Origin: Acidimangrovimonas sediminis
GTDB lineage: Bacteria; Pseudomonadota; Alphaproteobacteria; Rhodobacterales; Rhodobacteraceae
Direction of reading: 5' to 3'
NCBI RefSeq assembly: GCF_002871005.1
Contig: NZ_PHSN01000005.1
Coordinates: 62,001-126,000, forward strand
DNA: 64,000 nt
Part shown: positions 8,718 through 17,001 of the stretch, piece by piece
Position numbering within the stretch: position 1 is the first letter of the stretch
Layout: every line of letters starts with the position of its first letter
Position numbers and translations under genes: made by a program
Notes under the pieces: model-generated
Database searches by the model: none
What the model was told of the DNA's origin: nothing
The model's input: only the letters and a program-made list of their open reading frames with translations

Positions 8718-10088
8718 ATGCTGAGAAACGACCAGCTGGAAGCCTGGGATCGCGAGAACTTCTTCCACCCCTCGACCCACCTCGCGCAATTCGCCCGGGG
8801 CGAACTGCCCCAGCGCGTCGTCACCGGCGGCTCCGGCGTCTTCATCGAGGACCGCGAGGGCAACCGCCTGCTCGACGCCTTCGCCGGGCTCTACTGCGTC
8901 AACGTGGGCTATGGCCGGACCGAGATTTCCGAGGCGATCGCCGCGCAGGCCAGGGAACTGGCCTATTACCATTCCTACGTCGGCCACGGCACCGAAGCCT
9001 CGATCACGCTGGCCAAGATGATCCTCGACCGTGCGCCTGCGAACATGTCCAAGGTCTATTTCGGCCTCGGCGGCTCGGACGCGAACGAGACCAACGTGAA
9101 ACTGGTCTGGTATTACAACAACATCCTCGGCCGGCCCGAGAAAAAGAAGATCATCTCGCGCTGGCGCGGCTATCACGGGTCGGGGCTGATGACCGGGTCG
9201 CTCACCGGCCTCGCGGGGTTCCAGAAGAAGTTCGATCTGCCGCTCGACCGCGTCGTCCACACCGAGGCGCCCTATTACTACCGCCGCCCGAACGACGCGA
9301 TGACCGAGGCGGAGTTCACCGCCTATTGCGCCGCCGAGCTTGAAAAGCTGATCGAGGCCGAGGGGCCTGACACCATTGCCGCCTTCATCGGCGAGCCGGT
9401 GCTGGGCACCGGCGGCATCGTGCCGCCGCCGGCGGGCTATTGGGAGGCGATCCAGAAGGTGTTGAAGAAACACGACATCCTGCTGATCGCGGATGAGGTC
9501 GTCACCGGCTTCGGCCGCCTCGGCTCGATGTTCGGCTCCGATCACTACGGGCTCGAGGCCGACGTCATCACCATCGCCAAGGGCCTCACCTCGGCCTATG
9601 CGCCGCTCTCCGGCTCGATCGTGTCCGACAAGGTCTGGAAGGTGCTCGAACAGGGCACCGACGAGAACGGCCCGATCGGCCACGGCTGGACCTATTCCGC
9701 CCACCCGATCGGCGCGGCGGCGGGCGTGGCCAACCTCGACCTGATCGACAAGCTCGGCCTCGTCGAGAACGCGGGCACGGTCGGCACCTATCTGCGCAAG
9801 GGGATGACCGATGCCCTCGGGTCGCATGCCAATGTCGGCGAGATCCGCGGCGAAGGCATGCTCTGCGCCGTCGAACTTGTCGCCGACCGCGACTCACGGA
9901 CCTTCTTCGAGGCCGACAAGAAGGTGGGCCCGCAGGTGGTCGCCGCGATGCTCAAGCGCGGCGTCATCAGCCGTGCCATGCCCGAGGGCGACATCCTCGG
10001 TTTCGCCCCGCCGCTCTGCCTGACCGAGGCCGAGGCCGACCGCGTGGTCGCCGCCACGGCAGAGGCGGTGAAGGAAGTCCTGGGCTGA
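8718..10088 (+). CDS. doeD: class III aminotransferase DoeD-type (2,4-diaminobutyrate transaminase)
   Basis: PLP-dependent transaminase of 456 aa. The PLP lysine lies in ITIAKGLTSAYAPLSG, the cofactor aspartate in LLIADEVVTGFGR, and the substrate-cradle region in HSYVGHGTEASI and GGSDANETNVKL. In the ectoine route it converts diaminobutyrate to aspartate-semialdehyde, the substrate of DoeC. The start at 8718 is preferred over an ATG at 8697 because AGGAAAGGA lies directly before it. It is the last gene of the ehuBCDA-doeXCD series. A repeat element follows within ten bases of its stop. Confidence 0.87.
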   Translation: MLRNDQLEAWDRENFFHPSTHLAQFARGELPQRVVTGGSGVFIEDREGNRLLDAFAGLYCVNVGYGRTEISEAIAAQARELAYYHSYVGHGTEASITLAKMILDRAPANMSKVYFGLGGSDANETNVKLVWYYNNILGRPEKKKIISRWRGYHGSGLMTGSLTGLAGFQKKFDLPLDRVVHTEAPYYYRRPNDAMTEAEFTAYCAAELEKLIEAEGPDTIAAFIGEPVLGTGGIVPPPAGYWEAIQKVLKKHDILLIADEVVTGFGRLGSMFGSDHYGLEADVITIAKGLTSAYAPLSGSIVSDKVWKVLEQGTDENGPIGHGWTYSAHPIGAAAGVANLDLIDKLGLVENAGTVGTYLRKGMTDALGSHANVGEIRGEGMLCAVELVADRDSRTFFEADKKVGPQVVAAMLKRGVISRAMPEGDILGFAPPLCLTEAEADRVVAATAEAVKEVLG

Positions 10089-10094
10089 TCCCGC

Positions 10095-10149
10095 CTTCAT
10101 CTTGGGGAAACTACTCCACAGGGGGGGCGGGGGTGTGAACCCCCCCGCC
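10095..10149 (-). repeat. intergenic repeat element, copy A
   Basis: One of ten copies of a two-part element: a G/C-rich hairpin followed by a GGAGTATTT-like core and an AAGA(T/A)GAAG tail. This copy points to the minus strand and lies between the convergent ends of doeD and the holin gene. Its hairpin is made from the two C/G runs near 10121-10147. Confidence 0.7.
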
Positions 10150-10175
10150 TCCCTGGCCGGGGCAGGGGCGGTCGC

Positions 10176-10667
10176 TTACCGCCCCGCCCGCCATTCCGCC
10201 AGCGCGGCATTCGGCGCCTCGGGCAGGCGCGCACCCGTTGCCGCCGCAGCACCCGCACCGGTCACCGGTTTGCCCAGCCGGAAGTAATGCGCCTCGCGCG
10301 CGCCGAAGTAGAAGCTGACGATCGCGCCCAGCAACCACCAGAGCGGCTCCGGCACCGCCTGAAGCCCGGTCATGCGCAGCCCGAACCCCGCCGGATCGAC
10401 CATCGCATAGCCGAACAACCCCAACGTCCCCAGCGCCAGCATCGGGCGGGGCAGGCGGTTCAGCGCATTGACGAGATCGTCGAACCGGCCCGACCGCGGC
10501 GCGGTGAACTCGGCCCCCGCCTGCTGCAGCGCGGCCGCAAGCGCGGCCTGCGACAGCTCCATCTTGGTGGTCTTGTTGGGGGTGAAGACCTCTGCCATCC
10601 CCTTGGCGGCGTTGCCAAGCGCCGTGGTCGCCCCGGCGCTGCCGAGAAGCTTGCCGATCATGCCCAT
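10176..10667 (-). CDS. holin of the gene-transfer-agent 3-TM type
   Basis: A 163-aa membrane protein with hydrophobic spans around residues 75-95 and 105-125. The N-terminus is amphipathic and Ala/Gly-rich (MGMIGKLLGSAGATTALG). This matches the three-TM holin family associated with gene-transfer-agent release in Rhodobacterales. It overlaps the endolysin gene by ten bases and is translated after it. Holins form lesions that let the endolysin reach the cell wall. No GTA structural genes are in the window. In the best-studied member of the order (Rhodobacter capsulatus) the lysis genes are also away from the main GTA cluster. Confidence 0.8.
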   Translation of the reverse strand: MGMIGKLLGSAGATTALGNAAKGMAEVFTPNKTTKMELSQAALAAALQQAGAEFTAPRSGRFDDLVNALNRLPRPMLALGTLGLFGYAMVDPAGFGLRMTGLQAVPEPLWWLLGAIVSFYFGAREAHYFRLGKPVTGAGAAAATGARLPEAPNAALAEWRAGR

Positions 10668-11269
10668 CCCGCCGTCCTTTCCCGAAACGCGGTTTCCGAC
10701 AGCCGGTAGCGCGGCGCCATGAAACTTTCGGCGCGCAGGATCCAGCCGCCTTTCGACCCGTCGCGCGCCCGGGCGTACTTCCGGCTCGCGGGGCGGGCAT
10801 CCGCAAGACGGAAGTAGTAGTTCCGCCGGGCGATCGCATAGGCATCGGCGACGTGACCGGGCGCCGCCGCCGCCGCGGCGCGCGCCTGGGCGCGGGTGCG
10901 CGGTCCGATCACCCCGTCGTCGTCGCAGGCAAAGCCCATCTCGGTCAGCAGCCGCTGCAGGATCCGCACCGCGTTGGCGCCCGCGTTGACGTACATGTCG
11001 AAGACAGACGGCTGCAGCATCCCGGGCAGCCCGTCTAGCCCGGGTTCGCGAAAGTAGTGCCGCACGAAGATGTCGATGGCCTGCGCCTTGGTCAGTCGAT
11101 CGAGGTCCGAGGTGTCGATGCGCCCGTCGCCAGTCAGGTCGATCCCCAACCGCGTCATCGTCTCCAGCGTGACCCCGTATTTCGTGGCCCCGCCCGGGTC
11201 GTCCGGGTCGTCCACATAACCGCCCTCCCGCGCCACGATCTCCGCGGCGATCTCTTCCACTGTGGGCAT
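10658..11269 (-). CDS. GH108 endolysin (holin-associated N-acetylmuramidase)
   Basis: Peptidoglycan-cleaving enzyme of 203 aa. The N-terminal GH108 domain has the catalytic glutamate in IVAREGGYVDDPDDPGGATKYGVT, followed by the FDMYVNAGANAVRILQRLL region. A C-terminal peptidoglycan-binding part follows (DDDGVIGPRTRAQ). GGGAGG before 11269 fixes the start; the longer frame to 11314 lacks this. Paired with the overlapping holin, it forms a lysis cassette. An EF-hand-like stretch (LTGDGRIDTSDLDR) near residue 45 may bind calcium. Confidence 0.87.
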   Translation of the reverse strand: MPTVEEIAAEIVAREGGYVDDPDDPGGATKYGVTLETMTRLGIDLTGDGRIDTSDLDRLTKAQAIDIFVRHYFREPGLDGLPGMLQPSVFDMYVNAGANAVRILQRLLTEMGFACDDDGVIGPRTRAQARAAAAAAPGHVADAYAIARRNYYFRLADARPASRKYARARDGSKGGWILRAESFMAPRYRLSETAFRERTAGWA

Positions 11270-11377
11270 CGCGCCCTCCCGATCCTGTCCCAGACCGGGC
11301 AAGGCTCCGCCCAAAGGGTTAACGCGCCGCCATCAGGGCGCCCGCCGCGCCGCACCTCTTCTTTTCCTTCCGTCCCG

Positions 11378-11425
11378 CCTTCTTCTGAGCGGAAATATCC
11401 CGGGGGTCCGGGGGCTGGCCCCCGG
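11378..11425 (-). repeat. intergenic repeat element, copy B
   Basis: Minus-strand copy. The hairpin (nine-base inverted arms) is at 11408-11425, the core GGGATATTT reads on the minus strand, and the tail ends in AGAAGAAGG. It lies between the ccr stop and the endolysin gene, with the tail pointing at the endolysin start. Confidence 0.75.
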
Positions 11426-11442
11426 CCGTCGCCCCGCGGGGA

Positions 11443-12747
11443 TCAGCGCCCCCGGCTGGCCTCCAGCGTGTCCTCGAAGGTGCGCAGGCCCGTTTGCGGC
11501 GCCTGCACCAGTACCGCCATGTTGCCCGGCTTGTGCTCGTTCCGGCGCATCTTGGTGTGAGCCTTGGGGATTTCGTCCCAGGGGAAGACCTCGGACATCG
11601 CCGGGTCGATCCGGCGTTCGATCATCAGCTTGTTCGCCGCCGAGGCCTGCTTGAGATGGGCGAAATGCGATCCCTGCAAGCGTTTCTGGTGCATCCACAT
11701 GTAGCGCACGTCGAAGGTGCAGTTGAACCCGGTGGTGCCTGCGCAGATCACCACCATGCCGCCCTTCTTGCAGACCAGAGACGAGACCGGGAAGGTGGAT
11801 TCGCCCGGATGCTCGAACACCATGTCGACGCTGACGCCCTTGCCGGTGATGTCCCAGATCGCCTTGCCGAACTTCCGCGCCTCCTTCAGCCACTCGGCGT
11901 ATTCGGGAGAATTGACCTTGGGCAACTGGCCCCAGCACTTGAAATCGCGCCGGTTGATCACGCCCTTGGCGCCCAGCGACATGACGAAATCGCGCTTGTC
12001 CTCGTCCGAGATCACGCCCACGGCGTTGGCGCCGGCCGCGTTGATCAGCTGGATCGCGAACGACCCCAGGCCGCCCGACGCGCCCCAGACCAGCACGTTC
12101 TGGCCGGGCTTCAGGTCGTGGGGTTCATGGCCGAAGAGCATTCGGTAGGCCGTGGCCAGCGTTAGCGTGTAGCAGGCGCTTTCCTCCCAGGTCAGGTGCT
12201 TGGGTCGCGGCATCAGTTGCTGCGCCTGCACCCTGGTGAACTGTGCGAACGACCCGTCAGGCGTCTCGTAGCCCCAGATCCGCTGGCTGGGCGAGAACAT
12301 CGGGTCGCCGCCGTTGCATTCCTCGTCGTCGCCGTCGTCCTGGTTGCAGTGGATCACCACCTCGTCGCCGACCTTCCAGCGGGTGACCTTGTCGCCCACC
12401 GCCCAGACGATCCCGGATGCGTCGGAGCCAGCGATGTGAAGGGGCTGCTTGTGGCCGTCGAAAGGCGAAATCGGCACGCCGAGGCCTGCCCAGATCCCGT
12501 TGTAATTGACGCCTGCGGCCATCACGAGGACGAGGACCTCGTGGCTGTCGATCTTCCAGGTGGGCACGACCTCGACCTTGAAGCTGTCTTCCGGCTCGCC
12601 ATGCCGCTCGCGCCGGATCGCCCAGGCGTACATGGTCTTCGGCACGTAGCCGAGCGGAGGCATCTCGCCGATCTCGTAGAGGTCCTTCTCGGGCGCCTCA
12701 TAGGGGGCGATCTCGGGGGTCTTGTCCTGCTTCCTGTCCAGGGCCAT
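11443..12747 (-). CDS. ccr: crotonyl-CoA carboxylase/reductase
   Basis: Key enzyme of the ethylmalonyl-CoA pathway: it reductively carboxylates crotonyl-CoA to ethylmalonyl-CoA with NADPH. The 434-aa MDR-family protein has GVNYNGIWAGLGVP, the NADPH loop VWGASGGLGSFAIQL, FEHPGESTFPVS and GSHFAHLKQA, all typical of Ccr rather than of simple enoyl reductases. GGAGG lies before the ATG at 12747; an in-frame ATG at 12771 is less likely. It diverges from ecm, with an acyltransferase gene between. Together with Ecm it would allow growth on acetate or other C2/C1-derived carbon without a glyoxylate shunt. Confidence 0.96.
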   Translation of the reverse strand: MALDRKQDKTPEIAPYEAPEKDLYEIGEMPPLGYVPKTMYAWAIRRERHGEPEDSFKVEVVPTWKIDSHEVLVLVMAAGVNYNGIWAGLGVPISPFDGHKQPLHIAGSDASGIVWAVGDKVTRWKVGDEVVIHCNQDDGDDEECNGGDPMFSPSQRIWGYETPDGSFAQFTRVQAQQLMPRPKHLTWEESACYTLTLATAYRMLFGHEPHDLKPGQNVLVWGASGGLGSFAIQLINAAGANAVGVISDEDKRDFVMSLGAKGVINRRDFKCWGQLPKVNSPEYAEWLKEARKFGKAIWDITGKGVSVDMVFEHPGESTFPVSSLVCKKGGMVVICAGTTGFNCTFDVRYMWMHQKRLQGSHFAHLKQASAANKLMIERRIDPAMSEVFPWDEIPKAHTKMRRNEHKPGNMAVLVQAPQTGLRTFEDTLEASRGR

Positions 12748-12853
12748 CGCGTGCCTCCATCCATGCCGCACCGCAGAATCGCGGGCTGTCCTGATCCCGG
12801 GTTAAAGATGGAGGCGAAACATTGCAACAATTTCCACGCGGTGTTTTGTAATT

Positions 12854-14368
12854 TTATGTCTCTTCGGATTTCCGGTCGCCGGCAGTTTCCGGGGAAGGCA
12901 GGGCCGCGGGTGCGGGCAGACGGGCAAGTTTCGCTGCGTCCGCGTCCAGGTGCTGGAACACCGGGGCGGCGTAGAAGGCGATCAGCGCGGCGCCGGAGGC
13001 GGTGGAGGTGATGCGGCCGCGCCGGGCGCGCAGCACGCCACGGCGGATCAGCTCGTCGATCCCCGCCATCGCGGCCGCGCCCGCGTCCGACCCCGGCAGG
13101 CGAAGCGGCGCCCCCGCGGCGCGCAGGCGGCTTGCCAGGCGCTCTGCCTCGGCGGTCAGCGCGGGGCGGCCGGTCGCGCCGGAGGAAAGCGCGGCGGCGG
13201 CAAGCGGCACCGGCAGGATCGGCACCACGCGCGTGACCTCCTGCATCAGCCGGGCGGCCAGCGCCTCGGTCCGCGTCGTCTCGGCCGCCCCGGCGGTGTC
13301 GGTCTCGGCCAGGAAGCGGGCAAGCGAGAGCGGCGGGCCGAAGCTGACCGCAGCATAGCCCAGCCGCATGTCGCGCCCGATCAGCCGGCCCCAGAGGCGG
13401 CGCAGCAGGAACTGCACCACGCCGAAGGGCCGGGCGCGGAACCTCCGCCCGCCGGCTTTCGCGGCGCGCAGAAGGAGTTGATCCTCGAGCACCCGGTCGT
13501 ATCCGAGCGCGACCGGCAGGAATACGACGTCATGCGCGCCCTGCGGCGGGGCGGCGGGTGCCTGTGCCGCCGCGTTATCGGATGCGTTTCCGGATCTTGG
13601 CCGGGGGCGGAAACCGGTGACGATGTAGTGCAGAAGGCCCATCTTCGCGGGGCCGACCCTGCCATCGAGGCTGAGCCCGCCCTCGGGAAAGATCGCCTGG
13701 GTGACGCCCTCGGCGGTGGCCATCTGGACATAGCGCGCCAGCACCTTGCGATAGAGCGTATTGCGCGAGCGGCGGCGGATGAAATAGGCCCCCATCGCGC
13801 GGATCAGGCGGGAAAGCGGCCAGACCCGGGCCCATTCGCCGACCGCGAAGCTCAGCGTGGAGCGGTCGGAGACCAGCCAGGTCAGAAGCACGTAATCCAT
13901 GTTGGAACGGTGGTTCATCACGAAGACCACCGTGGCGTTCGGGTCGATCGCCGCGATCGCCTGGGTGTCCAGGCGTCCGATGCGGACGCGGTAGAGCGCG
14001 CGGGTCAGCCAGCGCGCCAGCCGGATCGCGATACCGAAATAGATCAGCGTGGAGAAGCCCGGCACGATCTCGCGCGCATAGCGCCGGGCCTCCTCGGCCG
14101 CGACGGGTTCGGGGATGCCGGTCTCGTGCGCATGCTGGGCGATGGCTTCGGTGACCACGGGGTCGTAGACGAGGCGGTTGATCCGGTCCTGCCGGGCCAT
14201 AAGCTTGAACGGCTCGATCGGGCGTTGCAGGCGTTCGTTCAGCCGGGCGACGGCACGTTCCATCCGGCGGCGCAGGACCCAGCGCATCGAGGGCGCCAGC
14301 ACCCGGTCGAGCGCGCCGATGGCGGCGAGCACGAGGGCCAGTGCGACCAGCCAGACAGGTAGTTCCAC
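12854..14368 (-). CDS. glycerolipid acyltransferase, PlsC/PlsB-like
   Basis: Membrane-associated acyltransferase of about 504 aa. The N-terminus is one hydrophobic segment (PVWLVALALVLAAIGAL). The acyltransferase core shows the HX4D motif as NHRSNMD and the substrate motif as FPEGGLSLDGRVGPAKMG. The C-terminal region resembles the tail of glycerol-3-phosphate acyltransferases, and the last 150 residues are Ala-rich. The start is set at GTG 14368 because GGGAGG lies four bases upstream; the ATG at 14380 has no ribosome site. It probably makes lysophosphatidate or a related lipid. The exact acceptor is not clear. Confidence 0.8.
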   Translation of the reverse strand: MELPVWLVALALVLAAIGALDRVLAPSMRWVLRRRMERAVARLNERLQRPIEPFKLMARQDRINRLVYDPVVTEAIAQHAHETGIPEPVAAEEARRYAREIVPGFSTLIYFGIAIRLARWLTRALYRVRIGRLDTQAIAAIDPNATVVFVMNHRSNMDYVLLTWLVSDRSTLSFAVGEWARVWPLSRLIRAMGAYFIRRRSRNTLYRKVLARYVQMATAEGVTQAIFPEGGLSLDGRVGPAKMGLLHYIVTGFRPRPRSGNASDNAAAQAPAAPPQGAHDVVFLPVALGYDRVLEDQLLLRAAKAGGRRFRARPFGVVQFLLRRLWGRLIGRDMRLGYAAVSFGPPLSLARFLAETDTAGAAETTRTEALAARLMQEVTRVVPILPVPLAAAALSSGATGRPALTAEAERLASRLRAAGAPLRLPGSDAGAAAMAGIDELIRRGVLRARRGRITSTASGAALIAFYAAPVFQHLDADAAKLARLPAPAALPSPETAGDRKSEET

Positions 14369-14470
14369 GGTGCCTCCCATCGGGGCAGGTTTGCAGCATG
14401 TGAGGGGGCGCGACAATCCTCGATCTGCCCTAGCTTTGCCCTCGATCTGCCGGCGCGCGGGCGGAGAGGG

Positions 14471-14521
14471 CGGGGGGCTTCACGCCCCCCACACCCCCCG
14501 TGGGATATTTTCGAGCAGAAA
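14471..14521 (+). repeat. intergenic repeat element, copy C
   Basis: Plus-strand copy with hairpin GGGGGG-cttcacg-CCCCCC at 14472-14490, core GGGATATTTTCG and tail GCAGAAAG. It lies between the acyltransferase (minus) and ecm (plus), upstream of the likely ecm promoter. Confidence 0.75.
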
Positions 14522-14558
14522 GTGGGGGCGCGCGCGGCCGATGCCGCGGTGCGGCGAA

Positions 14559-14587
14559 TTGACGAGATACTTTGTTTTGATTATGAG
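14559..14587 (+). promoter_or_regulatory. candidate sigma-70 type promoter of ecm
   Basis: TTGACG at 14559-14564 and TATGAG at 14582-14587 are separated by 17 bases in an AT-rich patch. They lie about 50 bases before the ecm start at 14634. The fit to the -35 box is good and to the -10 box moderate. Confidence 0.45.
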
Positions 14588-14633
14588 GTCTAAAGCGCAA
14601 GAAAATTGCCGATGTGATTCCGGAGGCCAGATC

Positions 14634-16673
14634 ATGACCGACGACCCGACCCGCTCTGCCGCACCTGTTCGCGAGGTCACGCGGGAGGTCACGCGGGAGG
14701 CCGCGCAAGGGGCGGCGACGCGCGACAAGCCGTGGCTGTTTCGCACCTATGCCGGCCATTCCACGGCGGCGGCGTCCAACGCGCTTTATCGCGGCAACCT
14801 CGCGAAGGGGCAGACCGGGCTTTCGGTGGCCTTCGACCTGCCGACCCAGACCGGGTATGACAGCGATCACGAGCTGGCGCGGGGCGAGGTGGGCAAGGTC
14901 GGCGTGCCGGTTTGTCACTTGGGCGACATGCGGGCGCTGTTCAGCGAGATCCCGCTGGAGCAGATGAATACCTCGATGACGATCAACGCGACGGCGCCGT
15001 GGCTGCTGGCGCTCTATATCGCGGTGGCGGAGGAGCAGGGGGCGGATGTCGCAAGGCTCCAGGGCACGGTGCAGAACGACATCATCAAGGAATACCTGAG
15101 CCGCGGAACCTATATTTGTCCGCCGAAGCCCAGCCTGCGCATGATCACCGACGTCGCGGCCTACACGCGGGCGAACCTGCCGAAGTGGAACCCGATGAAC
15201 GTCTGTTCCTATCACCTGCAGGAGGCGGGGGCGACGCCGGAGCAGGAGCTGGCCTTCGCGCTGGCCACCGCTATCGCGGTGCTGGACGATCTGAAGGGGA
15301 AGGTGGCGGAGGAGGATTTTCCCGGCATGGTCGGGCGGATTTCGTTCTTCGTGAACGCCGGCATCCGGTTCGTCACCGAGATGTGCAAGATGCGCGCCTT
15401 TGTCGATCTGTGGGACGAGATCACGGCTGAGCGCTACGGCATCACCGACGAACGGATGCGGCGGTTCCGTTACGGGGTTCAGGTGAACTCGCTCGGCCTG
15501 ACCGAGCCGCAGCCCGAGAACAACGTCTACCGCATCCTGATCGAGATGCTGGCGGTGACATTGTCGAAGAAGGCCCGCGCCCGGGCGGTGCAGCTTCCGG
15601 CGTGGAACGAGGCGTTGGGGCTGCCGCGGCCCTGGGACCAGCAATGGTCGCTTCGGATGCAGCAGATCCTGGCCTACGAGACCGACCTTCTGGAATACGA
15701 CGACCTTTTCGACCAGAACCCGGCGGTCGACCGCAAGGTGGCGGCGCTGAAGGATGGCGCGCGGGCGGAACTCAGGCAGATCGATGCCATGGGGGGTGCG
15801 GTCGCGGCGATCGAGTACATGAAGGGCCGCCTCGTGGAGGCCAACGCCGACCGGATCGCGCGGATCGAGGCGGGCGAGACGGTGGTCGTGGGCGTCAATC
15901 GCTGGACCGAGGGGGCGGAGAGCCCGCTCACCGCCGGGGACGGGGCGATCATGGTGGTGGATGCCGAGGCGGAGGCCGACCAGATCGCGCGGCTGACGGC
16001 CTGGCGCGCCGGGCGCGACGAGGCGGCGGTGCAGGCGGCGCTTGCGCAGGTCAGGGCGGCGGCGGAGAGCGGCGAGAACATCATGGGCCCCTCGATCGCC
16101 GCGGCGAAGGCCGGGGCCACCACGGGCGAGTGGGGCGACATGGTGCGCGGGGCCTTCGGGCTTTACCGGGGGCCGACGGGGGTCAGCCGGGCGCCATCGA
16201 ACCGGACCGAGGGCCTGGACCCGATCCGCGCGGCGGTGGACGCGGCCTCGGCCCGGCTGGGGCGGCGGCTGAAGTTCCTGGTGGGCAAGCCCGGCCTCGA
16301 CGGCCATTCCAACGGCGCCGAGCAGATCGCGGCGCGGGCGCGCGATTGCGGCATGGACATCAGCTATGAGGGGATCCGACTGACACCAGCCGAGATCGTC
16401 CGCGCGGCGGAGGAGGAGGCGGCGCATGTGGTGGGGCTGTCGATCCTGTCCGGCAGCCACCTGCCGCTGATCGCCGAGGTGATGGAGCGGATGACGGCGG
16501 CGGGCCTTGCCGATGTGCCGGTGATCGTCGGCGGCATCATTCCCGAGGAGGACGCGCACCGCCTGCGCGCGCTTGGCGTCGCGCAGGTCTACACGCCCAA
16601 GGATTTCGAGCTGAACCGGATCATGATGGATATCGTGGGCCTCGTGGACGCCGCCCCGGCGGCGGCGGAGTAG
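14634..16673 (+). CDS. ecm: ethylmalonyl-CoA mutase
   Basis: Coenzyme-B12-dependent mutase converting ethylmalonyl-CoA to methylsuccinyl-CoA, a 679-aa single chain. The N-terminal barrel shows AFDLPTQTGYDSDH and NTSMTINATAPW. The C-terminal cobalamin domain has the DxHxxG signature as DGHSNGAEQ, followed by LSILSGSH and VGGIIPEED. The start has CGGAGG seven bases upstream. The first 25 residues contain an imperfect tandem (REVTREVTREA) outside the conserved fold. It works directly after Ccr, encoded 2 kb away. Acylphosphatase follows after four bases. Confidence 0.95.
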   Translation: MTDDPTRSAAPVREVTREVTREAAQGAATRDKPWLFRTYAGHSTAAASNALYRGNLAKGQTGLSVAFDLPTQTGYDSDHELARGEVGKVGVPVCHLGDMRALFSEIPLEQMNTSMTINATAPWLLALYIAVAEEQGADVARLQGTVQNDIIKEYLSRGTYICPPKPSLRMITDVAAYTRANLPKWNPMNVCSYHLQEAGATPEQELAFALATAIAVLDDLKGKVAEEDFPGMVGRISFFVNAGIRFVTEMCKMRAFVDLWDEITAERYGITDERMRRFRYGVQVNSLGLTEPQPENNVYRILIEMLAVTLSKKARARAVQLPAWNEALGLPRPWDQQWSLRMQQILAYETDLLEYDDLFDQNPAVDRKVAALKDGARAELRQIDAMGGAVAAIEYMKGRLVEANADRIARIEAGETVVVGVNRWTEGAESPLTAGDGAIMVVDAEAEADQIARLTAWRAGRDEAAVQAALAQVRAAAESGENIMGPSIAAAKAGATTGEWGDMVRGAFGLYRGPTGVSRAPSNRTEGLDPIRAAVDAASARLGRRLKFLVGKPGLDGHSNGAEQIAARARDCGMDISYEGIRLTPAEIVRAAEEEAAHVVGLSILSGSHLPLIAEVMERMTAAGLADVPVIVGGIIPEEDAHRLRALGVAQVYTPKDFELNRIMMDIVGLVDAAPAAAE

Positions 16674-16677
16674 CGCG

Positions 16678-16953
16678 GTGGAACGGCACACGGTCCTGGC
16701 CCGGATCACCGGGCGGGTGCAGGGCGTGGCCTTCCGAGCCTGGACCGAGCACCGCGCCCGGGGGCTGGGCCTCGACGGCTGGGTGAAGAACGAGGCCGAC
16801 GGCTCGGTGACCGCGCTGATCGCCGGCCCGACCGAGACGGTGGCTACGATGCTTGAGGCGCTGCACCGGGGGCCGGACCTTGCCCGGGTGGACACCGTCG
16901 CGACCGAGATGGCCGAGGATCCGGGGGACACCGGGTTTGCGATCCTGCGCTAG
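16678..16953 (+). CDS. acyP: acylphosphatase
   Basis: Small (91 aa) cytoplasmic hydrolase of acyl phosphates. The anion loop with the essential arginine is GRVQGVAFRAWT and the essential asparagine is in GWVKNEADGSV. It starts at GTG, four bases after the ecm stop, so it is likely translated from the same message. No functional link with Ecm is established. Confidence 0.9.
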   Translation: MERHTVLARITGRVQGVAFRAWTEHRARGLGLDGWVKNEADGSVTALIAGPTETVATMLEALHRGPDLARVDTVATEMAEDPGDTGFAILR

Positions 16954-17001
16954 GGCGCGGGAAGGGGCAGGCCCTGTCCGGGGCCACGGGCAGCCCGGCC
17001 G

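Noticed and set aside
10102-10287. Small plus-strand gene after doeD
   Set aside because: It begins inside repeat copy A and runs antisense to the holin gene.
14430-16931. 833-codon minus-strand frame opposite ecm
   Set aside because: Shadow of ecm; no ribosome site and His/Arg-rich low-information sequence.
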